A stretch of DNA of 64,000 nucleotides from Clavaria fumosa (lineage: Eukaryota; Basidiomycota; Agaricomycetes; Agaricales; Clavariaceae): NCBI GenBank assembly GCA_951802425.1, contig OX637794.1, positions 4,960,001 to 5,024,000 of the forward strand, written 5' to 3'. The position numbers were made by a program, and so were the translations under genes. Under the pieces are notes generated by a model. It made no database searches and was not told where the DNA came from. It saw nothing but the letters and a program-made list of their open reading frames with translations. This document shows, piece after piece, positions 10,142-22,724 of the stretch (the stretch's first letter is position 1; each line of letters opens with the position of its first letter).

Positions 10142-13100
10142 TTATTCCAAGACTTCGAAACGACTCTTCTTCAGTTTCCTCGTGTCCGTAGGATCTTCAA
10201 GTGATCGCTTCTCGCCAGTCAAGTTGAAACCTAGCCCGGGCGTGTCTGTCATAAAACCCAACGGGCCTTGGCCTGCCACTAAGCTGCGCAGGAGGACATC
10301 ATATTGCTCGTCCGTTAAACTGAGAAAGTCGGAAGGTACTCCATCGACCTCGCACATCAGCTCGTTCGAAGTGGAGGCGGTAGCGCTGCAATTGCCGCTC
10401 TCAGCCATATCCCCGTTTGTGACCTGAATGGCGAGGGTGTCGTCAAAGAAGCCGTCTGACGAGCTGGGCATCATGACAGGGCGTGGCAGTTTCGCTTTCT
10501 GCCTTTGAATGATTCTCAGATGAACCAAGTGTTTCTGAATATCAAATGTGAAAACTTTTTCACTTTGGTGAGCACAAAATATACCTCGAGCATTTCCCGC
10601 AGTCCTTCCTTCGTAAATGGCTTTGGAAGGATATCATTCATTCCTGCAATGTTTCGCATCAGATAAACACACCACAAATAGCGATCAACACGCTCACCTG
10701 AACTGAAGTAGGCCATAATCTCAGTAGGTTGGGAATTGCTGGTCATCGAAATAATCGGCGTCCGAGGATCGAACTGCCGGATGAGTGAGGTAGCCTTGAT
10801 GCCGTCTAATCGCGGCATCATGATGTCCTACACGGATAAGACGAAAAAATCGCGGAGGGGTAAGAAACAAACTGAGAACGGAAAACACAAGTGAAGACCC
10901 ACCATCAACACTAAATCATACTTGCCAATGTTCATCTTTTGTACCGCGCTCAGCCCATCCACGGCGACGTCAATGTTGCAGCCAAACACCTTCAAGAACT
11001 TGCTCGACAACATGCGGTTCACGACGTCGTCCTCTACCACCAACACGCGCGGCGGCACAGCCCATCCGGACGGGGACACCGACGGCGATCTGCTCGGCCC
11101 CGGCAGTTCTTGTAGATAGTCCAGCTGCATCTGCAACGAGGGCTGCCGGAATAGCTGCAATGACGACCCATCTGCGCACGATGACAATGATGCTGATTTA
11201 AGAGCCACCAGGTCCCCACCACCGAGCTGGATGGCATTTCTCCCAACAGCAGTGCAAGCGCTCGACACACCATCCTCGATGAACGGCCGATCGTCGAGGT
11301 CGTTCGTAACGCCGTCAGGTGTACCGTCACATGAGAAGACGTCACCGTCACCACCGTCTGGCATACCACTGACGCCCACACTCGCGTCAATCGACCAGAC
11401 CCCAACACCGCCTTCCCCAGCTCGTGGAAACACGTGACCAAACGAGGCGCCCGGATACGCATCCCTGCTTGTGCCCATGGCCCCACTGACCACTGCGCCA
11501 ATATCGCTCCTAGACCACAGCGGCCCGGATATATCGTCCTCGGCTCGTTGCAGCACTTGCTGCTGCTGCTGCTGTTCACCACTACTAATATCACCATATG
11601 CATCACCCAGAGACGCGTCGCCGCTCATGTCGTCCTGTGAAAACCTCGGCCCGGCGGCGGCGGTGGCGGCAGGACGTGGAACAGCAACAGCGGCCGGGGT
11701 AGGAGAGAAGCCAGTGACCGACCTGGCGCGCTGCCGCGCCTGCAGCTCCTCCAGCCTCGCAAGCGCCTCATGCCTACTGAACGTACGCTGCGCGTCGTTC
11801 GCCGAGGGTGCAAGCCCTGCAGCCGCTGCAAGCAGCCGCGACGTGAGGTCGCTGGTAGTCAAATCCACGCCGGAGTGGGCGTTGAAGCTCGGGTTTGTGT
11901 TGGGGCTGCTCGCGTCCGTGTGGGACGTGCGATCCACGGATGGGTCCGCGCCGTTCACGGTCATCTTCAGTGCGCCTTCAAGCAAGGACAATGGCGCATG
12001 TGTTTGTTCCGGAGGAGGGACGATGTTCGAGTCTGGGTACCCTGGACCCCTAGTTTGTGGTGACGAGGCATCTTCGCGGGATATCAGGAACGTATTCTCC
12101 TCATCACTAAGCGTGTTCCTGTTGCCGCTACTGCCGTTGTTCATATGACCGTGTGGAGTGTTGCCAGGTCCATTCTGACCTGAGGGATTTTGAATGGGGA
12201 CAATAAATTGGTAATAGAAATTTGTCATCAGTGAACGCCAATATTATACACGAGTGAAAAATGAAGAGAGTCAAAAGTTGGAATAAGGTGACCATGACGA
12301 AGGAGAATCGAAAGCAGCAGGATCATGCAGTGGGTGGGGGGGGCAAGGGGTGGGGTTTCAACTGCACGGAGAAGTCACCCACTTACCATTTTCCTGCTGC
12401 ATGAAATAAAGGATGAGGTTTTGCATCAACTGGTCCTGTTGCGCGACGCTGCGCTGGAACGCGACCATCTCCGTGACCACTTCATGGTAGTGCCGCTCGA
12501 GGAGGCGCATGTGTGAAGACATTTCTTCTTGCGACTGGGTCAGGCGCTCGACCTGCGCCTGCAACGACTCGAATACGACCGACGACTGCACGCCGCCGCC
12601 ACCGCCAAATGGGCCGCCACTGCCTCCCCCCTGGGTGCTGTTCGTCTGTAGACGAGCACCGCTGCCCCCGACAGCGCTGGTTGCGGTGGACTTGCGTTGC
12701 GTGGGGATTTTGCGCTTGATGTTCTCGAGGGAATCGCGCCTGTCGGCGTGGAAGTCCGGGTGGCGGAATGTCCAGCTCTGCAGAGACAAGAGAATGAGAT
12801 AATTAGAGATGCTACCAAAGCGGCATTACGCACATGTTCGCCGAACTGGTTGTCATCCGCGTTCTTGACCTGGTAAAATGAAGTCAGATGTGTCAGGTTC
12901 CGAGGTGCATCTGAACTCACTTTGTGAAAGTCGTATTTGTTCAGCTGTCTGACGAAACTGGCAAAGTTGGAATGCTTGAACATGCGCGGTAATATCGACT
13001 TTGTGAATTCATTCATGTCCTGCGAGGGTGTTTAAAAAAGCATGATTTGATAGGAGGAATCACCAACCTTGACGACAAAGCAGTCACCTTGAGGTCCCCA

Positions 13101-13702
13101 AGAGACGATATGGGAGCATGAGTGATCCTCGAGCATTCTGAAGCAACGTCAACAACTCGTGGCGAACGATAGAAAGGGGAAACGTACTTGTAAAGTTTTT
13201 TTACAAAGTCGCTAGTAGAAGACATGCCGTCCTCGCCAGTGTCCTTGATAGGGTGATGGTGGCGGGGCGGTGAATCATGGCGCGTGGGGTGAGGGTGTGA
13301 CGACGCCGACTCGTGCTTGACGGAGGAGTCGAGTAGAATTGAGGAAGATTGGTGCGGTTGGTGATGCTGTACTCGGTTGAGATGGATCTCTTCTCGCGAG
13401 GTAGAAGTGCGACGAATAGGAGACCAGGTTGGCTGCGAGGCCGAAGAGGGCGAGGGTATTGGGGAGACAGGGGGGGAGAGGCTGACGGGATATGGTTGGT
13501 GGTGTTGCTGGTGGTTTGGGTGACGATGGTGGTGGTGGAAGTCAGCATGAGTTGTCGGTGAGGTTGGGCTCGAGATATCAGAAGATATGGGTGGGAGTGT
13601 GTTAGAATGCGAGTACGCTGGGGAGATGTGGAGCTGTGATGGCGGCGGTAGCTGGGTTGAATGGAAGTGCCTCATTGCGGGATAGTGAGTTGATTGGTCC
13701 AT
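10142..13702 (-). CDS. SKN7: SKN7-type transcription factor (HSF domain plus response regulator)
   Basis: Nuclear response regulator of the fungal Sln1-Ypd1 phosphorelay, acting in oxidative, osmotic and wall stress. Nine exons: 13702-13188, 13137-13068, 13019-12921, 12869-12834, 12777-12387, 12179-10903, 10827-10698, 10643-10585, 10534-10142; 989 residues. Order: His/Pro/Ser-rich N terminus; HSF-type DNA-binding domain about 165-275 ([34 protein letters not shown]); coiled coil about 305-360; long Ser/Gly-rich linker; receiver domain from 749 with acidic E753-D754-D755, phosphoacceptor D797 (DIMMPRLDG), T825 and K847. Start chosen at 13702; an in-frame ATG at 13840 would add 46 residues but overlaps a TATA-like sequence. 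Basidiomycete SKN7 proteins are typically this long. Confidence 0.93.
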
Positions 13703-13953
13703 GTCGTTGTAGTCGTCGTGGTTGGATGTACGATGCTGATGTGTGAGGTCGATGTCGCAGTTATAAAGGGATGAGCTGAGCTGAGTGAACGAAAATGACG
13801 ATATCCGTGAGTGTGTGTCTCCTTTTACTTTATATGCCAATTTCCTGTGTAAGCAAAGCCGATGCCCGAAAATGGAAAACGGGCACGCGGGGTCAAATTC
13901 AAAGATCAGGGTCGCTACTGGATCACTTTTAGCAGTGTAAGGAGGAGTCCCAC

Positions 13954-13974
13954 TTTTTTTTTTTTTTTTTTTTT
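13954..13974. repeat. Poly-T tract (21 T)
   Basis: Uninterrupted run of T (poly-A on the SKN7 strand) about 250 bp upstream of the SKN7 start. Such tracts can exclude nucleosomes in fungal promoters; that role is inferred. Confidence 0.9.
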
Positions 13975-14131
13975 GATACTGCAGTACAGTAGGTGAAGTC
14001 AGAGTACTGTATAAACTTGTGAAGAGGAAACACTGAAGGGGAAGGGCGCGGGGCTGAAGAAGAAGGGTACACTCGACTTTACAGTACGCCCGTCTACCGA
14101 GCGAGCAAATGGCATAGCATTTACGGGGAAG

Positions 14132-14299
14132 GTCTAGACCCGCGGTCGAAAAGGATCATGATCCACGATCTGTCTGCCTCCGATTGCGATGCGATGTCCC
14201 ACTCATAACACAATTCCGCTTACGAGGCTGCGAAGGGTTGATCGGATTATGCCGTAGTGTCTAGACCGCGTGAGTTGAAGAGCACATGGTGGTCTAGAC
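14132..14299. promoter_or_regulatory. Three GTCTAGAC palindromes
   Basis: The 8-bp perfect palindrome GTCTAGAC occurs at 14132-14139, 14259-14266 and 14292-14299, extended to GGTCTAGACC at the first and third. Three copies in 168 bp of upstream DNA suggests a site for a dimeric DNA-binding protein. No factor is assigned. Confidence 0.35.
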
Positions 14300-15195
14300 C
14301 CAGCCTCTCCTCTCGAGCCCTGCGTGGTGCCTCTCTGCCAGCCAATCGGCTCGTTCCGCACATTGCCAAGAACTCGCCTCATCACCTCCTCCGAGTGGAA
14401 AATGTCTCCGAGGCACGCGCTGTTAATTGAATCGGGAAACAGCCATCACATCAAAGCGTATGGCATTGGTCTTAAAACCGTTCTGCCTCCCTTGGCGTCT
14501 CTCCGTTAGTCTCTTACCCGAGGACGCAGACGGCTTTGTTCTCTTCTCATCCTGGCACTACCTTTATCCTCCTTGTGTCCAGGAACAACCACTGGCATCC
14601 GCGAGAGCCGCAGTAACGGTCCCACCCTTAAAATTTTCTTGTCTACCTGCCCGTCATGTCCGAAGCCGAAAAAAATAATGCTAGTCTTCCGCGTCATCCG
14701 TCTTACCTTCATCCGCGGCAATCGGGAACTGATCAACTAGTTTCCCGCCATGTCTGAGCTGTGCCTCCGACTCGGAAGGAAATACACGTGGATGTTATGT
14801 GATCGGATAACTTGTACAGACAGGCAGAGTACAAAATATCACATCAAGGATGAATTTCGACACCTTGCTAGATAGTCCCAGGTAGTCTGACTGAGACGTA
14901 CTCGAAGACTAACAGTTAAATGCCAGGCTGGAGCCAGAATTACAACACCTTGGATTTGAAGCTTGAGGCGGCCTGAGCAATGAGGCAACAGTGAATACAA
15001 TTACATTTAAATGAATGAAGATACAATTGGATGTAACCACATAACTCCTGAGTGCAGAGCAATGAGTGCAGAGCAATGCAAATCAATTGTTGCATGAAAT
15101 TGAAGTCGCTCATGCTTTGCGTCACAAGGCGTTACGTCACGCCACCATTTTGCGTCGCGTGATGATGAATCAGGTTGGGGTTTGGTTCCCCATGT

Positions 15196-16092
15196 ATGCG
15201 TCGCGTGACCATACGTATACGGTTTACATCCACTTAGTCCTCCAATCTCTGTTCTACGCGCATGTTGGGTACAGGTTATTTTCGGTCTTCGGAGCAATGA
15301 CCAACCTAGAACTATAGTTGTTGGCCTTACGGGTGGCATTGCCTCCGGAAAAACGACCGTCTCAAAAACCTTATCTGGTTCCTATGGTATCCCTGTTGTC
15401 GATGCAGACCTCCTCGCTCGTGAAGCAGTTACTCTAGGTAGCCCTACCCTCGCACGCGTCGTCTCCGTTTTTGGTCCATCCATCCTTCTTCCAAATGGAA
15501 GTCTCGACCGCTCAAAGTTGGGCGCCGTCGTCTTCAATGACAAGAACAAGAGGAAACTCCTGAATGCAATCATACATCCCGTCGTGCGACGGGCGATGTT
15601 GAAGGCGGTGTTGTGGCACTGGTTGAGGGGAGAGGAAATTTGTGTGCTGGATGTTCCTTTGTTGATTGAGAGTGGAATTTGGAGGTGGGTGGGTAAGGTG
15701 GTCGTCGTATATTGGTAAGTTTCCATGCCATAGATTCTTATTACCAAGATCTCAAATATTGTTTATATGTTGTTAGTTCCTATGAAATTCAGCTGCGTCG
15801 AATCCAAGTTCGTGACTCCTTGTCGCATGAAGAAGCCGTTGCCCGCCTCTCAGCTCAAATGCCCACTGTTGACAAGATTCAGTACGCAGACTACGTCATC
15901 GACAACTCTGGGTCTCCTCAAGACCTTAAAGAACAGGTGGAAAACTTCGTCAAGGTCCTGGCAAATGAGACTAAACGATGGAAATGGTGGTGGATGATAT
16001 GCTGGTTGGTGCCTCCGATTGGGTTGCTGAGTGCTGTCTTACATCTGAGCTGGAGAGCGATTTTTACGGGAAGGCGTTTAAAGCGATCGTGA
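15196..16092 (+). CDS. Dephospho-CoA kinase (last step of CoA synthesis)
   Basis: Phosphorylates dephospho-CoA to coenzyme A (yeast Cab5, bacterial CoaE). The firm part is 15318-15714 joined to 15777-16092. A P-loop GGIASGKTT opens the protein, followed by VVDADLLAR, IIHPVVRRAM, VLDVPLLIESG and VVVYCSYEIQLRRIQVRDS, all in family order. After the kinase fold comes a hydrophobic segment (MICWLVPPIGLLSAVLHL) and a basic tail, suggesting membrane anchoring as in other fungal homologues. The 5' end is uncertain: I propose a 19-nt first exon 15196-15214 (MRRVTI) and an intron to 15317, because the kinase frame has no ATG before the P-loop. Total about 243 residues. Confidence 0.88.
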
Positions 16093-16332
16093 CTGTTCAA
16101 GTATCAATTGAAAAGTCGAAATGGAGCGTATTGCGTTCGTTACGGCACAAAGCATTCAGGTAAGGGGCGAAAGCAATAATTGTGTGTTCGGAGTCCAGTC
16201 CAAGGCTGGAAGAGAGGATCCCGATATATAGAGAGAACCGGCGTATTACACGTGATGAGGCCGTCATGTAGCGCAGAGACGAGTCACGTGCTCGGCTTGT
16301 CGTGCAAGTCTGGTCAGTCATCGAACGTGTCT

Positions 16333-19300
16333 ATGGCGACTGAAATAGCAGCTACTACCTCTACTACCAGTTCCGCACCCGCAGTGAGCTTAATATTCTT
16401 CGCGAAGCTATCTTCTATTAAAGCGATTCGTTTCAAAAGTGGAGACAGTTTTCGTTCTTTGATTCGTCAACAGTCACGGACATACACGATCTTGCCAGCC
16501 CACCAGAGATATTCAACAAGGTCGCGTAGCCTATCTATTATCGATACGAAAACATCCTCACGCTCCGTAGACCGCTGCCGAAATATCCATCGTTATTTAT
16601 GCGTCCGTTGGAGTCTTAGTCGCCGATATCCATGGCCACATCCACATGCTCGACCAGAATTTTAATTCGGTACGGAGTTGGGTTGTGCACGTTGGTGGAA
16701 GGGTCACTCATATGATCGAGAGAAAACGAGTGCTCGTCACCCTTGGAGTATGTCTTCGCATGACTTTTCTTTTCTCATATTCAATCTGATGTCAGGAAAT
16801 GGATAATCAACATTCGCCTTTACTCAATTTATGGGATTTGGGGCATAGCGATGAGAAAACAGGCGCACCCCAGCTTTTGCGCTCTGTCAAGTTGCAACAG
16901 AGCAATCGCCCACACCCCGTACGCGCATTATTACATCATGGCCTTCGGTCATGCTCTCATGTTGAGTAGGTGACGACGATAGCGCTATCTGCCACGCTCT
17001 CTCACTTGGCTGTTGCCTTTGCGGATGGAACAGTTCTCCTGCTCCGCAATCCGCACCAGTCATCCTCCCCCAGACCTCGCACCATCCATGAATCTCCTGA
17101 AGAACCAGTCACCGGTCTAGGATTCAAAGAGCCGTCTACTGACGACGAAGACAATGATGCGAATCTCCATCTCTTCATAGCCACAACCAATATGGTCGTT
17201 GCTCATCAGGTCTTTGGCAAAGGCAATAGTGTCAATCCCGCCGCAATCGTAGTGAATGAGGTCGGTTGCGCTCTCGGTTGTGCCACCATGGATTGGAGCG
17301 CACAACATATCATAGTAGCAAAAGACGAGGCAATTTATGTCTGCGGAACGGATGGGAGGGGGACCTGCTATGCTTACGAAGGTGCGCCGTTGTACCGCAT
17401 TACTTGTTCCAGTATTGGCATAGACGAGCGTCTGCGTGCACAGGCTACAAATCATCTATTGTCACGCACCTGAACTACCTCGTCATCGTCTCTCCTCCGC
17501 TCATGCTATCCACCTCTGCCGCTTCCGCGACGGTCCGCAAGTTCGCCGCACACCACACCGCAGGAGACACTGATATCACCAAAGTCACGGTCTTCGATAT
17601 GGAGAATAAATTGGTCGCATATTCCGGAGCGTTTACCCAAGGTGTGAGGCAGGTCATTTCAGCATGGGGACATATATACGTCCTTTGTAGCGATGGAAAT
17701 GTGAGAGACCGTCATCTGAACCTTAAATATTTATTGACCGTGATTATCATGGAAAGCTTTTTTGTCTGAAAGAGAGATCGACGTCTGACAAACTAGACAT
17801 GCTATATCGGAAATCGTTGTATCTCCTCGCCCTCAATCTGGCTAAAGCGCAACGACTGGATCCATCTAATGTCGCTGACATACATCGCCAGTACGGAAGC
17901 CATCTATATAATAAAGGCGACTATGACGGCGCTATGCAGCAATTCGTGAAGACGATCGGACATGTGCAGCCCAGTTATGTCATCAGAAAAGTGAGTATCT
18001 TAAAAGTCGCTCCCATTCGATTATAACATGGCCAGTGGGTAGTTCCTTGATGCGCAGAAAATCCACAATTTGGTCACCTATTTGCAAGAGCTTCATTCTC
18101 TCGGACTTGCGAATTCGGATCACACCACACTGCTACTAAATACGTATACCAAACTCAAAGACGTTGCACGGCTCGACAGCTTCATCAAGACCGAGGGGCT
18201 AATCCGCTATGATAGCACTGGTGATGAAAGAAAAGAGCTCCCGTTCGACTTAGACACTGCAATTCGAGTATGCAGACAGGCTGGGTATTTCGAGCATGCG
18301 TCGTATCTGGCAGAGAAGTATGAGAGGCACGAGGACTATCTACGGATACAGGTTGAGGATGCGGGGAAGTATCGGGAAGCGTTGGAATACTTGAGGAAAC
18401 TCGGGCCAGAAGCGGTGTGTGCTCATCATTCTCTTACTGGTTTTGGCTCACAATGACAGGCTGAGAGCAATTTAGCCCGCTACGGTCGTGCAATGCTAGA
18501 CAATCTACCCCAGGAGACCACCCAGTTGTTAATTGATCTGTGCACAAATTCGCGCCCACAAAGGATTAGAACTGAAGAAACGCCCACAGCGAAGCAGGGG
18601 ACGGGAGCGCCATTAGCTCAACCCGCTCCACCCCTCACATCAAAGCCTCCATCAGCCAAGCTGCTTTCCCCCCGACTGTACTTCGCCCATTTCGTAGACC
18701 ATATGGACCAGTTTCTCGTCTTCCTAGAACGAGTAGCTGAGAAGCGGTGGGGGCAGAGCGTTGGAAGTAGCTCCGCTGAACAGAGTGTGCCTCTGCCTCC
18801 AGCTGACGAGGAAGCCGACAAGCAGGATCAGCTAGCGGTGTGGAATACCCTCCTTGAGCTGTATCTCACGCTCCAAGTGCAAGGGCAGGGCGCTACCCTG
18901 CGAGACAAAGCGCAGAAAGTGCTGCAAAGTTCCACGATACCGTACGATCCGACACACGCGCTGATCTTGTGTTCGAGTCGCCAGTATACGCCAGGCCTTG
19001 TGCTGCTCTGGGAGAAGATGGGGATGTACGAGGACGTGCTTCGGTTCTGGATAGACCAAGCCAAGGAAGGCTCTACGCCTAGCGCGTCGGCCGAGGTTGT
19101 ACGGCACCTCAACCTCTATGGTCCTGGCCATCCACAACTATACCCCCTGGTACTGAGATTCCTGACATCCACACCGGCACTGCTAGCACGACACAAGGAC
19201 GATGTACATCGGATGTTGAAGCACGTAGATGAGAAGGGAATACTGCCACCTCTTGGCATCATCCAAGTGTTGAGCAGGAACGGAGTAGCGAGCGTGGGCA

Positions 19301-19851
19301 TGCTGAAGGACTGGCTGATAGGGCAAATCGGAACGGCGAGAGCGGAAATGCAGACCGTGAGTACCATATTGGCTCTACAATGTTCAAATATCTTCAATGA
19401 ATGTGGTTCTTCCCTTTCCAGGATCAGAAACTTATCAGCTCGTACAGATCAGAGACAGCAGCCAAGCTGAAGCTAGTCGAAGAACTCTCAGATCCTCAAC
19501 ACCCTCGCGTGTTCCATGTTACTCGATGCTCCTCCTGCAGCGGACAACTCGATCTTCCAAGTGTGCATTTCATGTGCGGTCACAGTTATCACCAGCGGTG
19601 AGCGGCGTTTCCCCTGTTCACCTCGAGAGGTCTCATCCGCCCTGGGCTGACGTACCCCCGCGGCTGTCAGGTGCATCGTGGATCAGGAGACAGAGTGCCC
19701 AAAATGCGTACGCGAACATGGCCTCATACGCGAGATCAGGAGCAACAACAGCCGCCTGGCGGATCAGCACGACCTCTTCATGTCGCAAGTCTCGGAAAAC
19801 GGGTTTAGTGCGGTCGCGGAGGCGTTTGGGCGGGGTGTATTAAATACTTAG
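16333..19851 (+). CDS. VPS11: VPS11, core subunit of the CORVET/HOPS tethering complexes
   Basis: Class C Vps subunit that tethers endosomes and vacuoles before fusion. Eleven exons: 16333-16383, 16440-16520, 16571-16747, 16796-16918, 16970-17381, 17444-17700, 17757-17990, 18043-18414, 18460-19356, 19422-19597, 19671-19851; 986 residues, normal for the family. N-terminal beta-propeller ([28 protein letters not shown]), then alpha-solenoid with clathrin-repeat character ([50 protein letters not shown]). The C terminus has a RING-H2 finger ([19 protein letters not shown]) followed by LFMSQV. The donor after exon 2 (gtcgcg) is atypical but is the only one keeping frame. COX16 ends 58 bp downstream on the other strand. 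Confidence 0.95.
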
Positions 19852-19909
19852 GACAGTCTAGAGCCGGTTCCTTGTGATACAGAAGTTTTAATTTTTGAGA
19901 CTGAAGCCA

Positions 19910-20387
19910 TCAAGACGACGGAGTATTATCAACTTGTTCATCGGGTGGAACTCCCCATTCGGGGAGACCCAGAGGGCGAGGAATTCGTTTTTGTTGCCAA
20001 TCTTTATCCTCGGTAGCACCGAGACGCTGTTTGGTGCAGTACTCAACTATTGCACCCGACGAGGGGAGAGGACAGAACGAACATAATACTCCTCTTGGAT
20101 GTTCAATCTCTTTCTGTTTCTTCCCAGGCCGAGCTCTTCCTGCTTGCTGACCTGAAAAAGGCACGGTTTAGCGATGCAGTGATGTCCATTCAAGGGGAAA
20201 AACATATGCGTACGGCAGTGACTCTCTGACTATGGAGGTCGTAGCGAGTCTGAGTGAACGTCTGGAGCCCGAACGAAGCACCAACGATGAGCAACACGAA
20301 AGGAACGCCGAACAGGGTAGGGCGGCGGCGTATGTTACGCGACCAGTCAGACGATGGGCGTTGGGAGTACGAGTTAAAGTGCCCCAT
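19910..20387 (-). CDS. COX16: COX16, cytochrome c oxidase assembly factor
   Basis: Mitochondrial inner-membrane protein needed to assemble cytochrome c oxidase (Cox1/Cox2 maturation). Three exons: 20387-20214, 20151-20083, 20026-19910; 119 residues, typical size. One membrane helix (LFGVPFVLLIVGASFGL) is followed by TFTQTRYDLHSQRV, then VSKQEELGL, NIQEEYY and a C-terminal RIPRPLGLPEWGVPP signature. Phases are consistent across both introns. It converges on VPS11. Its upstream region is only about 100 bp before the edge of Ngaro element 1, so the insertion may have changed its promoter. Confidence 0.92.
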
Positions 20388-20487
20388 GTTGGCGCTGTAT
20401 TCAAGGCTAAATTAACATCGGGAACGACTTTATGGTCGAACAGAGCGTCGATGGAGGTTATGTCACAGTATACAACTTATTAGTAAC

Positions 20488-20743
20488 GGGAGGGTTCGGT
20501 CACAAGAAGTGTGACAAGAAGACGATGTCTTGGCCAACGAAAGGACTCGTCAATCACGTGCAGCCCTGTTCGCTGTCCGCGATCCATCGCGTCTCGAAGT
20601 CCAACAAGTCCGGATGACATCACATCCCTCTTCTGCACATATTTAAGCATTGCTCTCGCCCTCTTTCCCTCTCCTCCCCCAGTCTCATCACCCAACCCCC
20701 TCCTCCATACTTTGAGACTTTCTCCTTGCATCATTTCGCGATA
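20488..20743 (+). repeat. Element 1 terminal repeat A1
   Basis: 256-bp left terminal repeat, matching A2 at 26366-26621. Contains an A/T-rich catatttaagc near 20637 that may be the core promoter; the gag ATG starts at its last base. Confidence 0.92.
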
Positions 20744-22724
20744 TGGCCATCACGACTCGCAGCTCCGCGGCTCCCCGTGACTCCGTCCCTCAGGGCCATC
20801 CCCTTCAGGACTCCGAACCATCTGCCCGTCCTCTGCCCAGGGATGATCCTCCGTCGGAGGGGGGAGGGTCGACGGTACCGCCAATCCGAGTTCCGCCAAT
20901 CCGTTCTCATATTCGGCATCTACTGGGCCCGGCTGCAGGCCCCCTCCCTGGCCCCGGTGGGCTGCTAGGGCGCCCCAGGACAGCCTCGGGGTCTCCACCA
21001 CCCCCGGCAGGTAGAGATCCTGGAGGGAAAAGGGCTCGCCTCGATCCGCCGGCTCTCGAGTATCCCCCTTCCAGTGCAGACGGGGGGCCCCCTGACCCGT
21101 CGGCCGCTCCTCCTTCCTCCACTGTGCCCCCTTCCCGGGATCCTGGGGGGCCTGTCTTCGCAGCGGCCCCCCCTTCTGCCTCGCCCCGCCGGGCTCCGGC
21201 GTCTCCGTCTGCCCCTTCGGCTGGGCGGACGTCATCCTCGCCTATCCGTGCAGGTCTGGACGCTCCGGCGAATCCAGCGGTTGGCCCCAGCCGTGCTGCG
21301 CCGCCGGCCTCCGGGCACTCGAGTCCGCCGCGCGCCCCCCCCGGAGGTCTGCCGCATGCCCCTTCCGGCCTGCCGCAAGCTCCTCCTGCGGGCCCATCGT
21401 CTGGGATTGAAGGGTCCGGCCCGCTGGTGGATCCGGCCCTCACCCTCGACCAAGTCCTCGGGCATCCGGTTTTCGCTGAAGCGATGAGGCTGACGGTCCA
21501 ACGCCTCGGACAAGCCCACCTGCAGACGGGCCTGCTGCGCCCCCTGGCTGCTCCAGGAGCTGGCGCGCCGCACGCGCCGACCTCCGCATCCCAGTGTCCG
21601 CTGACCGGGCCCCCACGCATGGGTAAGAGCGTACGCCTTCGAGCTCTCGGTCTATCTGACTGCCTACTCCAGGCGTCCCCTCTGCGGATCCGATTCCAGA
21701 GCCGGCCGCATCCCAGTGTCCGCTGACCGGGCCCCCACGCATGGGTAAGAGCGTACGCTTTACAAGCTCTCGGTTTATCTGACTGCGTGCTCCGGGTGTC
21801 CCCTCTGCGGATCCGCATCCAGAGCCAGCCGCAGCCCCTCCTCTCGGTCTTCCGGCGGCTGGAACAGGGCCTGCGGCCGCGCCCCGCCATGTTTTGCCGG
21901 CTGGAGTGGCTGGAATTCAGCTTGATGCTCATGCGGTCGCAGACCATCCGGGCATCGTCGGGATTCTCGAGGAGGGCTGGACCTCTCACATCCCCCTCTC
22001 GGCCCTCACGAACGAGGCCTGTCGGGCTGCTCTGTTCGTGGATTACTCTGGTTCTGGTCCACTCACAAAGAGGCCTCAACTGGCCTCTGACTCTGCTGCC
22101 GAACCAAGAATGTCGTTGGGGGACTGGGTGGAATCCTGGCCCCGCTTCTGCACCTACGTCGCCAGACATCTGGCCTCCCCGGACCGCCTGACGATCTCTG
22201 AGGCCTTCCGTGCCCATTTTGCCGGTATCCAATCCCGTGTAGATTTCAAGCCAAAGTTCCCCTTGTACTTAGAATATGATATTCACATTCGCACATTGTG
22301 GGTCTCCTGACCTGGGACCTTCTCCCCAGCGACGTTCCATGACGGTGTTTGGGCGCACATCGTTGACCGCTCGCGGGACCGCGCAGTGATCGAAGCGATC
22401 AGGGATGCACGGTCTTCTCTGAGCGGCCGGGGGACTGGCCCCTCAAACCAGAGTTCCTTTCGCGGGCGTGGCTCCGGTCCTCGATCCACGCATCGCCCTG
22501 GTGTCTGCTATGTTTGTGGCGGGGACCACCTGGGAAGATCCTGCCAAAGCAGCTCTAACGGGTTCCTGTCCAAAACCCCGGCCGGCTGGAGGGGGCCGAA
22601 TGGCCAGACCGTGTGCTTTCGATTCAACGGAACGGGCGGGGGGTGCAGCTCATCCTCGTGCAGCTTCTCGCATGTCTGCTCCAGGTGCGGAGCCCCCGGG
22701 CACAGTGCCCAGGGCCACCCCTGA
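20743..22724 (+). pseudogene. Gag of element 1 (intron-containing, with a nonsense codon)
   Basis: Structural protein of the retroelement particle. It begins at the ATG closing A1 (MAITTRSS), is very Pro/Ser-rich, and ends in zinc-binding motifs (CYVCGGDHLGRSC, then CCCH-like CFRFN...CSFSH and CSRCGAPGH). The frame holds only if introns are removed: 21623-21672 (gtaaga...ctccag, 50 nt) and, in the duplicated copy, 21745 to a downstream AG at 21822, because the original acceptor reads CGG instead of CAG. A TGA at 22308-22310 then interrupts an otherwise continuous frame to the stop at 22722-22724. I classify it as broken unless the TGA is read through. Confidence 0.72.
21586..21830 (+). repeat. 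122-bp tandem duplication inside gag, including an intron
   Basis: Two copies with period 122 bp (21586-21707 and 21708-21830), a few per cent diverged. Each contains the same putative 50-nt intron; the remaining 72 bp is a multiple of three, so the duplication is neutral for the reading frame only after splicing. Confidence 0.85.

Larger units (their letters stand above)
13703..15195. other. Long intergenic region between SKN7 and the CoA kinase
   Basis: About 1.5 kb without a supported gene. It should contain the divergent promoters of SKN7 (minus) and the kinase (plus). It holds a 21-base poly-T run, three GTCTAGAC palindromes, a GGATCATGATCC palindrome at 14153-14164, and a small duplication of gagtgcagagcaat near 15050-15076. 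Open frames near 14324-14678 are short and show no family motif. Confidence 0.6.

Noticed and set aside
21745..21795. Gag truncation at 21726 as the natural end of element 1 gag
   Set aside because: The early stop is in sequence that has all marks of a duplicated intron; splicing restores the conserved gag block that element 3 also has.
20907..22232. 441-residue minus-strand frame opposite Ngaro element 1 gag
   Set aside because: Antisense of a Pro/Gly-rich coding region; no motif, and the sense strand has clear gag features.
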